DNA from: Epinephelus fuscoguttatus
Lineage: Eukaryota > Chordata > Actinopteri > Perciformes > Serranidae
Length of the DNA: 64,000 bases
Assembly (NCBI RefSeq): GCF_011397635.1
Contig: NC_064773.1
Location: 20,686,449 to 20,750,448, forward strand
Direction: 5' to 3'
The notes under the pieces: model-generated
Seen by the model: the letters and a program-made list of their open reading frames with translations, nothing else
Database searches by the model: none
What the model was told of the DNA's origin: nothing
Made by a program: the position numbers and the translations under genes
In this document: one piece after another, positions 48,001-58,600 of the stretch
How the letters are laid out: each line of letters starts with the position of its first letter
Position numbering within the stretch: position 1 is the stretch's first letter

Positions 48001-51000
48001 TGTCTTCTTCACCTTCTTGCTGCCCGCCTCGTGCGCCTTGATGACCTCCGCAATCATCCTGGTGGGCTTCATCTTCTCCCGATGCGAGGGAGGTGGTGGA
48101 GGAGGAGGTGGTGGAGGAGGAGGTGGTGGAGGGGGAGGAGGAGGTGGAGCAGGAGGAGTTTGCTTTTTGGCCAGGTCACTCCTGGGGAGTTTGGGTGAGG
48201 ACCAAGGAGAGCCCCTGGGTGAGCTGTAAGGTGATGAACGAGGAGTTCCTTTCTAGAGACAGAGAGAGGAAAATGGATTCTCACACATACATTTATAACT
48301 AGAAAAGGCTCGTGTGCTGGCTTATGCTTAAAGTTGCAGCTGTAAACACTGAGTAGTTACATTCAAAGTATTTTATATTAGCCTGGGAATCAGACAAATT
48401 TGCGAGTTTGTGTTTTATTTGCTCAGGCAGATGCGCCTAGTCCTCCTCCTGTACTAACAGATTTCCAACCAACCTGCCCCTCCTTAGGCCAGTCACAACC
48501 GTTGTTGTTTTTGTTTGGGGTTTTTTGCTGTCCAGACTTTCTTAAAACCAAAAGATGGAATTGGGTTGGCGCTCTGAAGAAGGTCATTGATGCCACACTA
48601 TCACAGGTTGTTGGAGCAGCTGATTTTGTTTAAGTTGCGCATCATAAGCATTTCGTTTGTTAGCTGAAGAGCATGTCACTGTTACAGATTCATACTCTTG
48701 AAGCTATAATGGAGAACCAAAGATAGGAAGAATTCAATTGTTGGCCAGTGGGCAACAGTGGGTGCAACCCATCAAAAAATAATCCTATTTTACTGGACAT
48801 GTCCCATACTGGAGCAAAGTTACATACCAGTGCAGTGGTTCTGGGGTTGACCGCTCCCTCTGGCACCCCCAGTTGGCCCTGCAGCTGTTTCTGCTCCTGC
48901 AGCCGTTTCTGTCTCTGGCGGTCCTGATTCCTGGTGAGGATCCCCGTCATGCTCATCCTGGGACCAGGCAGGTTAAACTGGTAGCCCAGCTTGATCAGGG
49001 TGTAGTTTTCCCTCAGTATCTTCACCATCTCCATCTCTACCTGAGGTGGGGGAGTTTGAGAAAGCGAGACATTCAGATTATGGCTGCCTTGTCGAGATTT
49101 GTTTGGTTGAAGTAATAGAGGAGAACTTACCTGTCCTCCACACATGTGTCTCTGGTTGTGGAACCGAAGCTCAGTCAGGGTGTTGTTTCCAGGAAGCGCT
49201 TGAACCAACGCCATCACGCCCTTTCCAGTCACATAGTTAGACTCTATATTCAGACTGATGATGGACGAGTTCTCCCTCAGCATCTTAGCAATGGCCAGAG
49301 CCACAGGGTCGTCGGCTCGAGTGTTCGCGAGGCTGAAGACCCGCACATGTGTGTTAGACCTCAGAGCTTCAGCGAATCGAATCAGGGTTTCCTAAAAAGT
49401 AAATTACAATATGATCAGAGTGAAAGCATATTGAATACATTTGACCTGTACTGGCTATACCACACTCAAACTTTGAAACAAGGGACTTTAAAAAATGGTA
49501 AAATTACAGTTTAAAAGGAAAGTTCAGATATTCTGAAGTGGGGTTGTGTGACGTACCCCACACTCCAAAACTGATATTGATTTTTTTTTTAGGTGGCTAA
49601 ATAACGTTTTGTTTCTGCCCCCTTTCACAGCAGTACATTGCTATAGCCTATGTTTCCGTACCCCTGCCTGCTTCTCCAAACTGGGGGCATGCTGACCAAC
49701 ATGTATATTATGTAATACACTGTCTATGGGTAAGTGCCTCATTCGGCCCCATTTCAAAAGATCTAACTAACCCTTTAAGGCCGACTGGGATATTCTTTTC
49801 AATTGGCAATACCTCCACCACTACATACTGGTTACAGCATCCCTGAAGACATTTTAACACTTTAGTAAGGCCTATGTTTACCAAGTTGACACAAAGGTCA
49901 TGATCTAGCTACTGCACCTAAAATTAACATGAGTAAAATAACTTTCTTAGCAACTACATGCCATCAAGTAAACCACAAGATGATTTCAACTTTTAGGTGC
50001 CTACTGAAAACTGAGGGCACCATGTTTTTGTTCATTTCCAGTTATAAAAAGCGGTCATGCCAAATATGTAACTATGCCCTATAGTACATAACCATGCCAA
50101 CATGCCTGGTGCCAAAAATAGGCTAGCGTAGGGCAAACCTTTAACAGCATGTGTCTGCGTTCGTACCTGTGCGATATCGTCAATGTTGTTGAGATTAACC
50201 TCCGTGAGTTCAGGGTCGTTGCTAAGAGCTCTTTGGAGAGCATCATCGACGACTGTTGGGTTTCCGGTTGCATTTGGGTCGACAGGTGGAGGGGGAGGGG
50301 TCAGTCTCATAGGCTCCACCCTCTGCGGCTTCAGTAGCATTGGGCTGTCGGCTCGTGGTGTCAGCGCCCGGAATTCCTTTACAGGTTCAGGTTTTAGTTT
50401 ATTATCTTCTTCCTCTTCCTCCTCATCTTCCTCCTCCTCCTCTGTTACAGCTTCCTCCTCTTCCTCACTCTCTTCTTCTTCTTCTTCTTCTTCTTCATCA
50501 TCCTCCTCCTCCTCTTCTTTCTTCTCCTCTTGTGTTTCCTGCTGTTTCTGTTCTTTCTCATTTTCAACATCCTTTTCATCCTCTGCATCGCTGTTTTCTT
50601 CTGTCACACATTCCTCCTCTTGTTCTTCATCCTGTATTTTAATAAAAATCATTCATTGTTGAAGTGCAATGCTGTAATCATGAGTATTTTTGTTCTTAAA
50701 GTTCCAGTGTGTAAGATTTAGGGGGATTCAGTGACATCTAGTGGTGAGGACTGCAGATTGCAACCAGCTGAAACTTTTTTCTCCAGTGTTTATTGTTTAG
50801 GAGGTTTTAACCGGGAGCTAAATTATCCGCAGAGGTCTCTTCTTCTTCAGAACAAACAGACAGGTTGATTTAAATCAGTAAAAACACTGAATAAAGCAGT
50901 TTCACGTAAAAAACTTGAAAACACAAATGGCCCTATGTAGAGCCAGTCTTTGCCATGTCCTGGTGGACCTCTTAGACGAGGACCCGCGCCCTAAGTAGAT

Positions 51001-51634
51001 ATAAACGACGGATTCTAAAGTAAAGAAAACACAACAATTCTTATTTTCAGGTGATTATACACTGAAGAAACCCTACTTATTATATTAGATTCCATTTCCA
51101 CCTATATAGCCCCCGAGATCCTCCACACTGGACCTTTAAAAACTGATGAAACATGTTCATTGTAAAGCTACGTGGATGTTTTAAGGCAACTATGAAAGAC
51201 AGAACGATTTGTTATGATTCTGTTCTTTTAGCGCTTCAAATGACTTCCTACTTTTGGCTGTTTTAAGCTCGAGTTTCATCTGATACAACTTCAAACATGG
51301 TTTGCCTCTGGCACATTGTGTGCATGCCAAGCAAATCTAATTAAATGTCATTACTGACCAGTTTGGGACTTCCTCCACCCAGCTCATCCTCCAGCAATCT
51401 ACGTGTCTCATTTTCCCAATACTTCATTAGGGCCTCTCTGCTGAAGGTCCCCGTAGGGGTCTTGTCTGTCTGGTCCCTCTGTCTGAGTCCTATGGGCACG
51501 TTGGCGTCAGGATCAATGTCCACCAGCTCCTTTTCCAGCTCAGCCAGCTCCTCAGGGGTGAGGGAGGCCAAAAGCTCGTCCTCATCGACATCTTCGTACT
51601 TACTCAACTCTCGGCGGTACCCAAAACAGCTCAT
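42045..51634 (-). CDS. lmod2: lmod2: leiomodin-2, muscle thin-filament actin nucleator (6 coding exons, 564 aa)
   Basis: Leiomodin-2 binds tropomyosin and actin at thin-filament pointed ends and promotes their growth in striated muscle. Joining minus-strand exons 51634-51359, 50631-50167, 49391-49131, 49040-48828, 48252-47800 and 42071-42045 gives 564 codons plus TAA, all junctions in phase 0 (human is 547 aa). Regions: N-terminal tropomodulin-like block with FGYRREL and TPTGTFSREALM (1-92); Glu-rich acidic stretch and LRR start (93-247); leucine-rich-repeat core (248-405); proline run, lysine-rich segment and C-terminal WH2 (406-564). Identity as lmod2 rather than lmod1 or lmod3 rests on sequence similarity and on its place between wasl and asb15. 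Confidence 0.95.
43500..43771. mobile_element. MITE with CCAGTGTGTAGGATTTA ends
   Basis: The left end GATCCAGTGTGTAGGATTTA is mirrored by CTACACACTAGACCTTT at the right end. The CACTAGATGGCACTAAAC block near the right end also appears in related form at 50740 in a second copy (50697-51140). Confidence 0.8.
44097..44594. mobile_element. TA-flanked MITE with CCGTATTTTCCGCACTATAA ends
   Basis: The left end reads TACCGTATTTTCCGCACTAT and continues AAGGCGCACC; the right end is the reverse complement with a few changes, TTTATAGTGCAGAAAACACG and then GTA. The motif TGCGCCTTATAATCCGATGC occurs near both ends. TA flanks suggest a Tc1/mariner-type mechanism. No ORF. Confidence 0.85.
44834..45268 (+). 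mobile_element. 3' end of an L2/CR1-type LINE
   Basis: The plus-strand frame at 44881-45096 encodes the C-terminal tail of a reverse transcriptase polyprotein: RTLRTSGTGLLLVPRVRTK, then AAKIWNSLSEDVR and a final MFKSRLKTALF. It is followed by an AT-rich 3' UTR and a short tandem tail of CTTGCCTTAC units, as expected for L2/CR1 elements. It is 5'-truncated. Confidence 0.85.
47687..47692 (-). terminator. lmod2: Candidate intronic poly(A) signal in lmod2
   Basis: AATAAA on the minus strand lies about 30 nt after the stop (47724-47722) reached if exon 5 is read through its donor. Such a transcript would end LRR-V-R-E-R and about 20 further residues. Confidence 0.4.
47800..48252 (-). CDS. lmod2: lmod2 coding exon 5 (poly-Pro, basic, WH2)
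   Basis: Encodes residues 406-556: KGTPRSSPYSSPRGSPWSSP, a run of about 20 prolines, REKMKPTRMIAEVIKAHE, a lysine/glycine-rich stretch, SILKELKNALRPM, and SAHDQLMESIRNSSVRSLRR, the WH2 helix and linker. Acceptor TGTCTCTAG, donor GTAAGG, phase 0 on both sides. Confidence 0.95.
48828..49040 (-). CDS. lmod2: lmod2 coding exon 4 (end of LRR domain)
   Basis: Encodes residues 335-405: VEMEMVKILRENYTLIKLGY, the FNLPGPRMSMTGILTRNQD segment and an arginine/glutamine-rich helix. The acceptor is CCCACCTCAG and the donor GTATGT. Confidence 0.95.
49131..49391 (-). CDS. lmod2: lmod2 coding exon 3 (LRR core)
   Basis: Encodes residues 248-334, ETLIRFAEALRSNTHVRVFS through LTELRFHNQRHMCGGQ. It matches the tropomodulin/leiomodin LRR repeats (SLANTRADDPVALAIA, NIESNYVTGKG). 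Acceptor CTTTTTAG, donor GTAAGT, phase 0. Confidence 0.95.
49514..49784. mobile_element. Probable MITE (TTTAAAAGG / AACCCTTTAA ends) in lmod2 intron 2
   Basis: Left TTAAAAGGAAAGTTCAGATA and right GATCTAACTAACCCTTTAAG are weakly inverted, and the interior CACTGTCTATGGGTAAGTGC is a block I associate with fish MITEs. No ORF. Moderate confidence because the ends are diverged. Confidence 0.5.
50167..50631 (-). CDS. lmod2: lmod2 coding exon 2 (Glu-rich region and LRR start)
   Basis: Encodes residues 93-247. About 80 residues are mostly glutamate from a GAA/GAG trinucleotide tract, then a proline stretch RLTPPPPPVDPN and GNPTVVDDALQRALSNDPEL, then TEVNLNNIDDIAQ, the beginning of the LRR domain. Acceptor AAAATACAG, donor GTACGA, phase 0. 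Confidence 0.94.
50697..51140. mobile_element. MITE, second copy of the CCAGTGTGTA(A/G)GATTTA family
   Basis: The left end TTCCAGTGTGTAAGATTTAG is mirrored by CCACACTGGACCTTTAA at the right end. CATCTAGTGGTGAGGACTGC near the left corresponds to a block near the right end of 43500-43771. It lies in lmod2 intron 1. Confidence 0.8.
51359..51634 (-). CDS. lmod2: lmod2 coding exon 1
   Basis: Encodes residues 1-92, MSCFGYRRELSKYEDVDEDE through LEDELGGGSPKL, carrying the tropomyosin/actin-binding N-terminal block. I chose ATG 51634-51632 (GCC before it, good context); the frame stays open upstream but only through TTG, and the family begins M-S-x-F-G-Y. The donor GTCAGT is at 51358. Confidence 0.95.
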
Positions 51635-52610
51635 GGCCAAAGCGTGATTAGCACAGACCCAGTCAGTAAGAGTTTAAACTACCACAGAAAGACCAGTTGT
51701 TGAGTTGCACTTGATTCAGTCCGGACCCCAAAATTAAGTAGGCATGTGGGAATCCAACACAAGACAAGGTCCACAGTGAGGTTGCTGGAGATCCACAGAC
51801 ATAAAGGGTCCAGTTGAGGTGATCGTAGCTGGATGAATGTGTTTGAATGTCCCCACTCCAGTCTGAACTGGATCTATCCTGGCCGACTGTCTTGCTGTCA
51901 GGGAGAGTCTATGTGTGTGTGTCAGTGTCCTCTCCTCTCTAATCTTGCCAGCTGCCGTTTGGGCCTTAAGAGAGGGATCAGAGGGGAACGTACCAAAGTG
52001 TGAGCCCCATGATGCAGCGTCTTTTTTGGGAGGCACCGTTCTGAGAGATAGAGCCACAAAAAGCATGTGAGCTCAGAGGCCGTGGCCTGTCAACGTAGCA
52101 GTCTGTCACCACGGCCTGAGTGGCTTTGTTCACGGCCAAAAAAGACCAACTGGACCTAACAGAACAGAACGAAAGATAAACAGAGATAACATATCTCCAA
52201 CACTACGGCACAGGCTCGATCTCTGCATGTCTGTTGTTATTGTCAGTTGATCTGAGAGGCTTTAAAACTCCCATAACATAGCAGAAATACATATGAAGGC
52301 AGGGACAAAGACGATAGCTTAGAGCCGAGAGATTTATGGATGTGTGGCTGAGTCTCTAGCAACATATAAAGGTTATGTGACTTAAGGACTGAGGCACGTA
52401 GGGGTTTGCTGTTAAGTTTCTACTTCATTCACCTGACTCATTGTTTGTCAGATGCCATTTTGTAGATTATGACATAAGAGGCAGAAACAAACACTTAGAC
52501 AAAAATAAGGCTCTAACCTGTAGTAATGTGTAAAAGAGTCCAGCTATTAGCCATTAGCATGTTAGCATCACCATAGTTAGGATGCTAGCATGCTGCCATT
52601 AGGATCTATC

Positions 52611-53165
52611 TTAAAGGGACAGTTGTCAGGGACAAATCATAAATACACATTTTTCCTCTTAGCTGTAGTGCTACTTATGAATCTACATTTTTTGAAGGAA
52701 GCATGTATCTACTGCTAGCTCGCCTAGCACCACTGAGCTAGCTAACATTACAGCTCAGCCAAGGAGGACGGCATTAATATTTACGTCTTGCACTGTCAAG
52801 AGCATGAGCTTCTCATCCATGAGTAGATGCACAATTCCTTCATGCAGTTATATGGTTGGTGGATTTAGTTGAGTAGAGAGAAAATAGTTCCAACTTTCAA
52901 CTGCTCACACCAAGGTCTATGGATTATCTTGAGTAACTGGGTCATGATTTCTGGAAAGAGACATTGCTGTTGAGTTCTTCAAATTTTGGCGCTTTGAGCG
53001 CCACAAGCTGAGTGCCATCTTGTTCCATTATAGTGGAGAGAAGGCAGACATCTCTACGACCGATCTCCCCAACACTCAGCAACTCACACCAAAACAATCC
53101 AGAACAGCACTACAGCTAAGAGGAAAAATATGAACCTTTTTTGTAGGGATGAGCTGTCCCTTTAA
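52611..53165. mobile_element. Foldback MITE with TTAA at both ends (copy of the 39932 family)
   Basis: TTAAAGGGACAGTTGTCAGG at the left and GAGCTGTCCCTTTAA at the right. Internal blocks TAGTGCTACTTATGAATCTA and GGTCATGATTTCTGGAAAGA match 39932-41185. The left arm is partly deleted. It lies upstream of lmod2. Confidence 0.8.
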
Positions 53166-55235
53166 TGTTTAGCCTCACAGAGCTGCTGTTGTTGTGGCTG
53201 GAGACTCTTGTTTATATGCTTTCACTTTATTTGACCTTTCAAATGTGGAACCAGAATGAAGTCAATAGACTAGTGTGCAGTAATACAAGCCAAAAACTAA
53301 TAGTTGCATCAGAGGATTTGTGTTGTAAAGTAGCTTGACCTTAGTAGTAAGTTCATCTTTTTCGGGGGGGATTTTTAAATTTCTCTTTTAAGAAAGTTCT
53401 CTCTTTAAGTGTAATTCTGGTTGGGAGCCGATTTACTAAACTGAAAGTTATTGAATGCAAACCTGCTGTGAGGTTACGCCTGTATCTCTCACATACGCAC
53501 ACACACTCCCACATACAAACACATCAGTAGGTCATCATCAACGTAATCACACCAAATCTTTTAGTCTGGCGCAGAGAATATAATGAGAGGACAGGAATTA
53601 TGCTGATATTATTATAGGCTTTTAGACAGCTCATAGTTTTGTTTTTGCTAATCTGCTGTTGAGTGACAAGTTGTGGTTCCCCTCTCAGTCAGGCCTGGCA
53701 CAGAGTGGTTGTATTAACACAGAAACAGAACAGAAACACGTTGGCCCTGATCACACAGAAAGGATTTTAGCAGCTTTAGGCGTTTTTTTGTAATTGTTTT
53801 TGATGATAATAAAGCTTTTTGCTCATTGTTTTTGTGTTGCTACGTGCCTCATGTTTCTGTGCTCTAGACACCTGGTGTTTTTACTGATGTGCTCTGAACT
53901 CCTTGAATTGAAAATACTTCATTTGAGAGGCGATGGGTCTTCTGTGGTGGTCACGACAACAAGTTTACAGTTGGTGAACAATGGAGGAGCAACTGGTGGT
54001 AGCAGTTGCTTGATACCCAGAGCTATATGACTTTACTCTCTGCCTGTCTATTTTATACTACTATTAGAACTACTAAAACTTCTAATTTAAAAAAAAATGT
54101 AGGTAGTACTGGCTAGCCAAAATAACTGGTTGACTGAACACACAGGAAGGTTAGGGTAAAACGGGATTTACACTTGTGCGGCAGACCCTACGCTGTAGCC
54201 TATGCACGTGGCCTACGCCGTTGTGAGCATTAATACTAATGCAGTGGTGTGTTTGTGTGACTCTGCAGTTACACCACCAAAACACTGGTAGGCAGTGGGG
54301 TTTCTGTGAAGTGCTGTAAAGTTTAGTTGATTCAAAACATATAAAACATGGCTTAACAGAGACAGTTTGAAACACAAATACACATGTCAGCTTCACTATA
54401 ACTCACAGCATTCACAGACAAAGCACTTGTCTGCACGTTTTCACCACAAATACAACATGCTAATGTTATTAGCACAAGCCGATGGCATTTTATATTGTAT
54501 ATATTAGCCTAGTGGCTAGCTGAACCTGCAAAATGCTTTCTATGTGATCGGGGCCTTAGAGTACTTCCTCATTTGCACGTGGAAGGGCAGAGAGGTGTGC
54601 TCTCTCCGCCTTATGCTTTCCATGTAGGGGCATGGAAGAGGCTTTCTGCGTAGGACAGAAAGACAGAGGCTCCAGAACAGAGCCATACCATCTAATATGA
54701 TATTGCAAATGGAAATAAAGTTTTCTGTGACTAAAGTGTTCCTGACTGAAATACATTTAAGCAACAATACTTTGCTTTTTTAAAACCCCTTCACTGAGTA
54801 CACACAGTTTGAACACCTAAAGCCATCACAATGTGAGAATAATGTCGTCCACCCAGACAGGTGTTTTCACTTAACCCGCCTGATTAGACCTTTACTCAGG
54901 ACTGCTCGATTGATGTTTCTCACACTCTGTTGCACCCGTTAGGGTGGCACAGCTCACACTTAAATTATTCTGATCGGTCTTTATAGTTATATTTATAGTT
55001 TACAGTTATAGAATCCTGCGCCCAACCTCTCCTTGAGCTGAGATCTAATTAGCGAGAAGTGGAAACACCTGTGTGGGTGTGCAGTGCATTTAAGAATTGT
55101 GAGATATTTCTCCTGCACGTGAATAGAATGACAGCAGCAGGGCAACACCGAATTGTTAGTTTTTATCCGAAGCATAAAAGACTGGATCTGTTCAGGAATG
55201 AACTAAGATCGATTTCATAGCTAAAGGTGCCAATA
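53166..55235. other. Intergenic region between the asb15 3' end and lmod2
   Basis: No exon-like coding sequence is recognised. A short AT-rich block near 54975-55010 and unique-looking DNA fill the stretch. The lmod2 promoter presumably lies near its left edge (51.6-52.6 kb), but no clear TATA or MEF2 site was found close to the lmod2 start. Confidence 0.55.
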
Positions 55236-55241
55236 TTTATT
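55236..55241 (-). terminator. asb15: Candidate asb15 poly(A) signal AATAAA
   Basis: TTTATT on the plus strand gives AATAAA on the coding strand about 295 nt after the asb15 stop codon. Confidence 0.55.
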
Positions 55242-55533
55242 AGAAAAAGGAGACTATAGTGCTACATCAATACAAAATAATCAGGCTCCATAAAGAAAAG
55301 GGACCTTTCAGTTGTCCAAGCTTGAAAGGAAGTGTTCTTCTTCTTTTGTTTCACATAAAAGAAAGTGACACACTACAAGGCACTCCTCTACATACTGTAT
55401 ACTGTATATAGCTCTACATATAAAACTTAAATAAAATACAAAAAGGAGAGAATATATATATTCCCATTTGGCTCATTTTTAAAGAATGACAAGTGCTTTT
55501 TTGTTAATGTTTCACATTAACACACAAGTTGAA

Positions 55534-55685
55534 CTAACTAATGTTGTACTCTCTGTATGTCAGGTAGCTCTTCAGTCTTGGAGGATAAGGGACAGCAGCC
55601 ATGGCGACTGGGTCATTCAGCGTCCTGAGGGTCATGCAACCTCTGACCGCCAGTCGACACAAGTGCTGCAGAGACCGTGGCTTAC
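55534..55685 (-). CDS. asb15: asb15 coding exon 13 (SOCS box, stop)
   Basis: Encodes [20 protein letters not shown] and on to [10 protein letters not shown] with TAG at 55536-55534. The BC-box leucine/cysteine pattern and PYPP Cul5-box motif are visible. The acceptor is GTGTTCCCAG, phase 1. Confidence 0.95.
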
Positions 55686-58600
55686 CTGGGAACACACGAG
55701 CAACCTCTAGTTACTTCCTTAATCCCTAAGGATTAACTTCATATTTTTTTAAAAAAAGATATGCAAAATAAAGGATTTGAAGTTTTACTCAGTATGTCAG
55801 AAATCTCATCCCACTCAGGCCTCTTCTCCAGGATGTTTCTGAGGACGGGACAGATGCTGACGTGGCCGACGTAGTCCAGGAGCATCCGTACAAGACTGCC
55901 AAGTAGATGTGTGAGCCATGACACCGAGACAAACTCACAGAACTGGAAGGGGAAAAAATCAGGGATGAGAATTACTGTAATATATTTGGTTAACTAGCTC
56001 AGTGATTGGCTGATCGGTTACGTATTGAACTGACTCTGTGTGACTCTTTATACTGCAATATATATGTCTGCACGAATTCAGCCCATTCTCATTCCCAGGT
56101 CATCAAATATCGCTGTTTCATGGGTGATTTTGGCGTCACATACTGACACAAAAAGGCACCTTTTCTGATACTCTGAAAGTCCAGTGACAAAACAACACTG
56201 TCTGATGAGTTGGGATGAGAACACGTAGGTGCATTGGCTCTTACTGTGATGGCGCCAGGTTGAGTATAAATCTGATAGGCTTGGTTATGGAGGTCAGCCC
56301 AGGTACTATCAATTTCTTCACTGTTACCATGGCAACATTGGAAACACCTGCCACAGACAGTGTTGCAGGGGTGAAATTTACAGATGAGCACTTCATTATT
56401 TCAGTGCTTAAATGTGTCTTACTCAAAATCCCTTTTGACAGTCAGTAGACGTACCTGGAAGCTTGATATCCGTTGTTGAGCAGCAGCCGCAGCATGACGG
56501 GGTCCCTCAGGCAGTATTGCAGGGCCGTGGGAAACAGTGTGTTGCTGATAACTCTGAAGTAACAGTTCACCTCTGCTCCGTAGGACAGCAACAGCTGCAC
56601 CAGCTCATACCTGGAAAACGGCGGACTATGAGACAAGCTGGGCACAGTTGTTTTGCCCCTTTTTGTAGTTATTTTGTGTCTCTTTGCATCTCTTTGTGGT
56701 CTTTTTGTGACTCTTACTGTTCAGTACATGTATGGTACAGTACAGTAATTTGAGTGACATTTTTGCATAGTGGTGCAGTGGTTAGCATTGTCGATTCACA
56801 GCAAGAGGGTTCCTTGTTCAAACCCAGGTCAGGGGAGCCCTTCTGTGTGGAGTTTGCATGTTCTCCCTGTGTCAGCGTGAGTTTTCTCCAAGTACTCCGG
56901 CTTCCTCCCACAGTCCCACCAAAGACATGCAGGTTAATTGGTGACTCTATATTGGCCATAGGTGTGAATGTGAGTGTGAATAGTTGTCTGTCTCTATGTG
57001 TCAGCCCTGTGATAGTCTGGTGACCTGTCCAGGGTGTACACTGCCTCTCGCCCAGTGTCAGTTGGGATAGGCTCCGCCGTGTATGAGAATACACACACAT
57101 GTACTGTATGCCACACACCTCTCAGCGCGTACAGCCACCAGGATGCATCGTAGTGGGTCCAGCTCAGTGCTCGCCCCAGCTGCCAGCAACATCTCAGCAC
57201 AGGTCACATCACCATTGGAAACAGCAAAGAACAGAGGGCTCCTCCTGAGGTCCTGGTAGTTATCTGCAACAAGATTTACATTCGATCAGGGGCCAGTTTA
57301 AAAGACTAAGACAGGACTTTTCTCCAACACTTGAAGGACTGTGCCAGTTGTTTAAATGTGGTTTAGCTCAGTAGTTCCCAACTGGTGGGCACTTTATTTT
57401 TAAGTATGGGGAATTTGTGGCACAGAGCTTTTATTTTGAAGTGCTGTGGCTATTGGGGTCAGTCTAGCATCTAACACTAGACTAATAGGCTGTCTTTATT
57501 TGAACCTTTCTGTGTTTCTGAGCATGTTTGAGAGGGAGTTTAGCACCCAGCTGTGTCCTACCGGAGATGTGTGCGCCTAGCAAGTCATTGACATCATATC
57601 CTTTCTGGATAAGCAGCTCCAGACACTCGACTTGTCCCCCATCAGCCGCTGAGTGGACGGGGCCCTGGCCTGAGAGACGGATAGCTCTCTTTGTGGTGAT
57701 GGGTATGAGAGTCCTCAGGACTCTGCAGAGAGAGGGGGCGGGATTGAGACAAACAGCAACAGAGTAAGGGACAGAAACAGTGAAAAACAAATGCAAAAGA
57801 AGAAAACAGGACACAGAGCAAAACTTTCATTAGCTTGTGGCTCGAGCTACAGTGGCGTTCAGTGACAGAACTGATAAACAGCGATAAACAGAAGGCTCTT
57901 TGTGGCGATGATGACAGTGAAAACACTGCAGAGCTGTGAGGTGCAGAGAGAGACATGTTACAGTTTGATCAATTTGGCTGCACAGTAGGAGGACAAGAAT
58001 GTTAATTTGTCTCTAGTAATTTCTCGCCGTCTGAAACTGGATTATCTGTCAAAACTCAGATGCATTCTCATGAGAATACTGCCATATCTAGTGCTTCCAG
58101 ATGATTGGGTGCCCTTTTTTTTTTAAGAAGGTCAGCTCACAGTATGTGTCCCTCATATGCAGCTCTGTGGATGGGAAGCTGGAAGGCGTAGCTGGCAACA
58201 TTGGGGTTGGCTCCGTGCTGCAGGAGCAGCTCGACACAATCCAGGTTTCCAGAACCAGATGCATCATACAGGACTGTGTCTCCATTGCTGGCCTGGGCAT
58301 TCACATCCCCACCTAGTGGAGCACAGGGACAAACACAACAAGGTCTGAAGAGTGAGAAAAACATGACAGATGTAAAACATTACATAGTATTGTTGGTGTT
58401 TTACCATGCTGTATGAGAATTTCCAAAGCTTCAGCGTTGCCATATTCAGCTGCGATCCCCAGAGGAGTCACCCCGTGCCCGTCTCTGGCAGTTACTTTAG
58501 CTCCATGTCGAAGCAGCAGCATCATAATAGCTGGACAACCCACCTGGTGCAAGAGATAGAAGGCAAGTCCATAAAGGTGGTAGAGAGGAAGTAAGTAGAA

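Noticed and set aside
50183-50662. Plus-strand Ser-rich frame opposite lmod2 exon 2
   Set aside because: Shadow of the GAA/GAG glutamate tract on the minus strand.
51635-51640. Upstream non-ATG (TTG) start for lmod2
   Set aside because: TTG is not a likely vertebrate initiator, and the ATG at 51634 aligns with the family N-terminus.
51734-52066. 110-codon minus-strand frame upstream of lmod2
   Set aside because: No similarity; probably promoter or 5' UTR sequence, and not in phase with a splice into lmod2.
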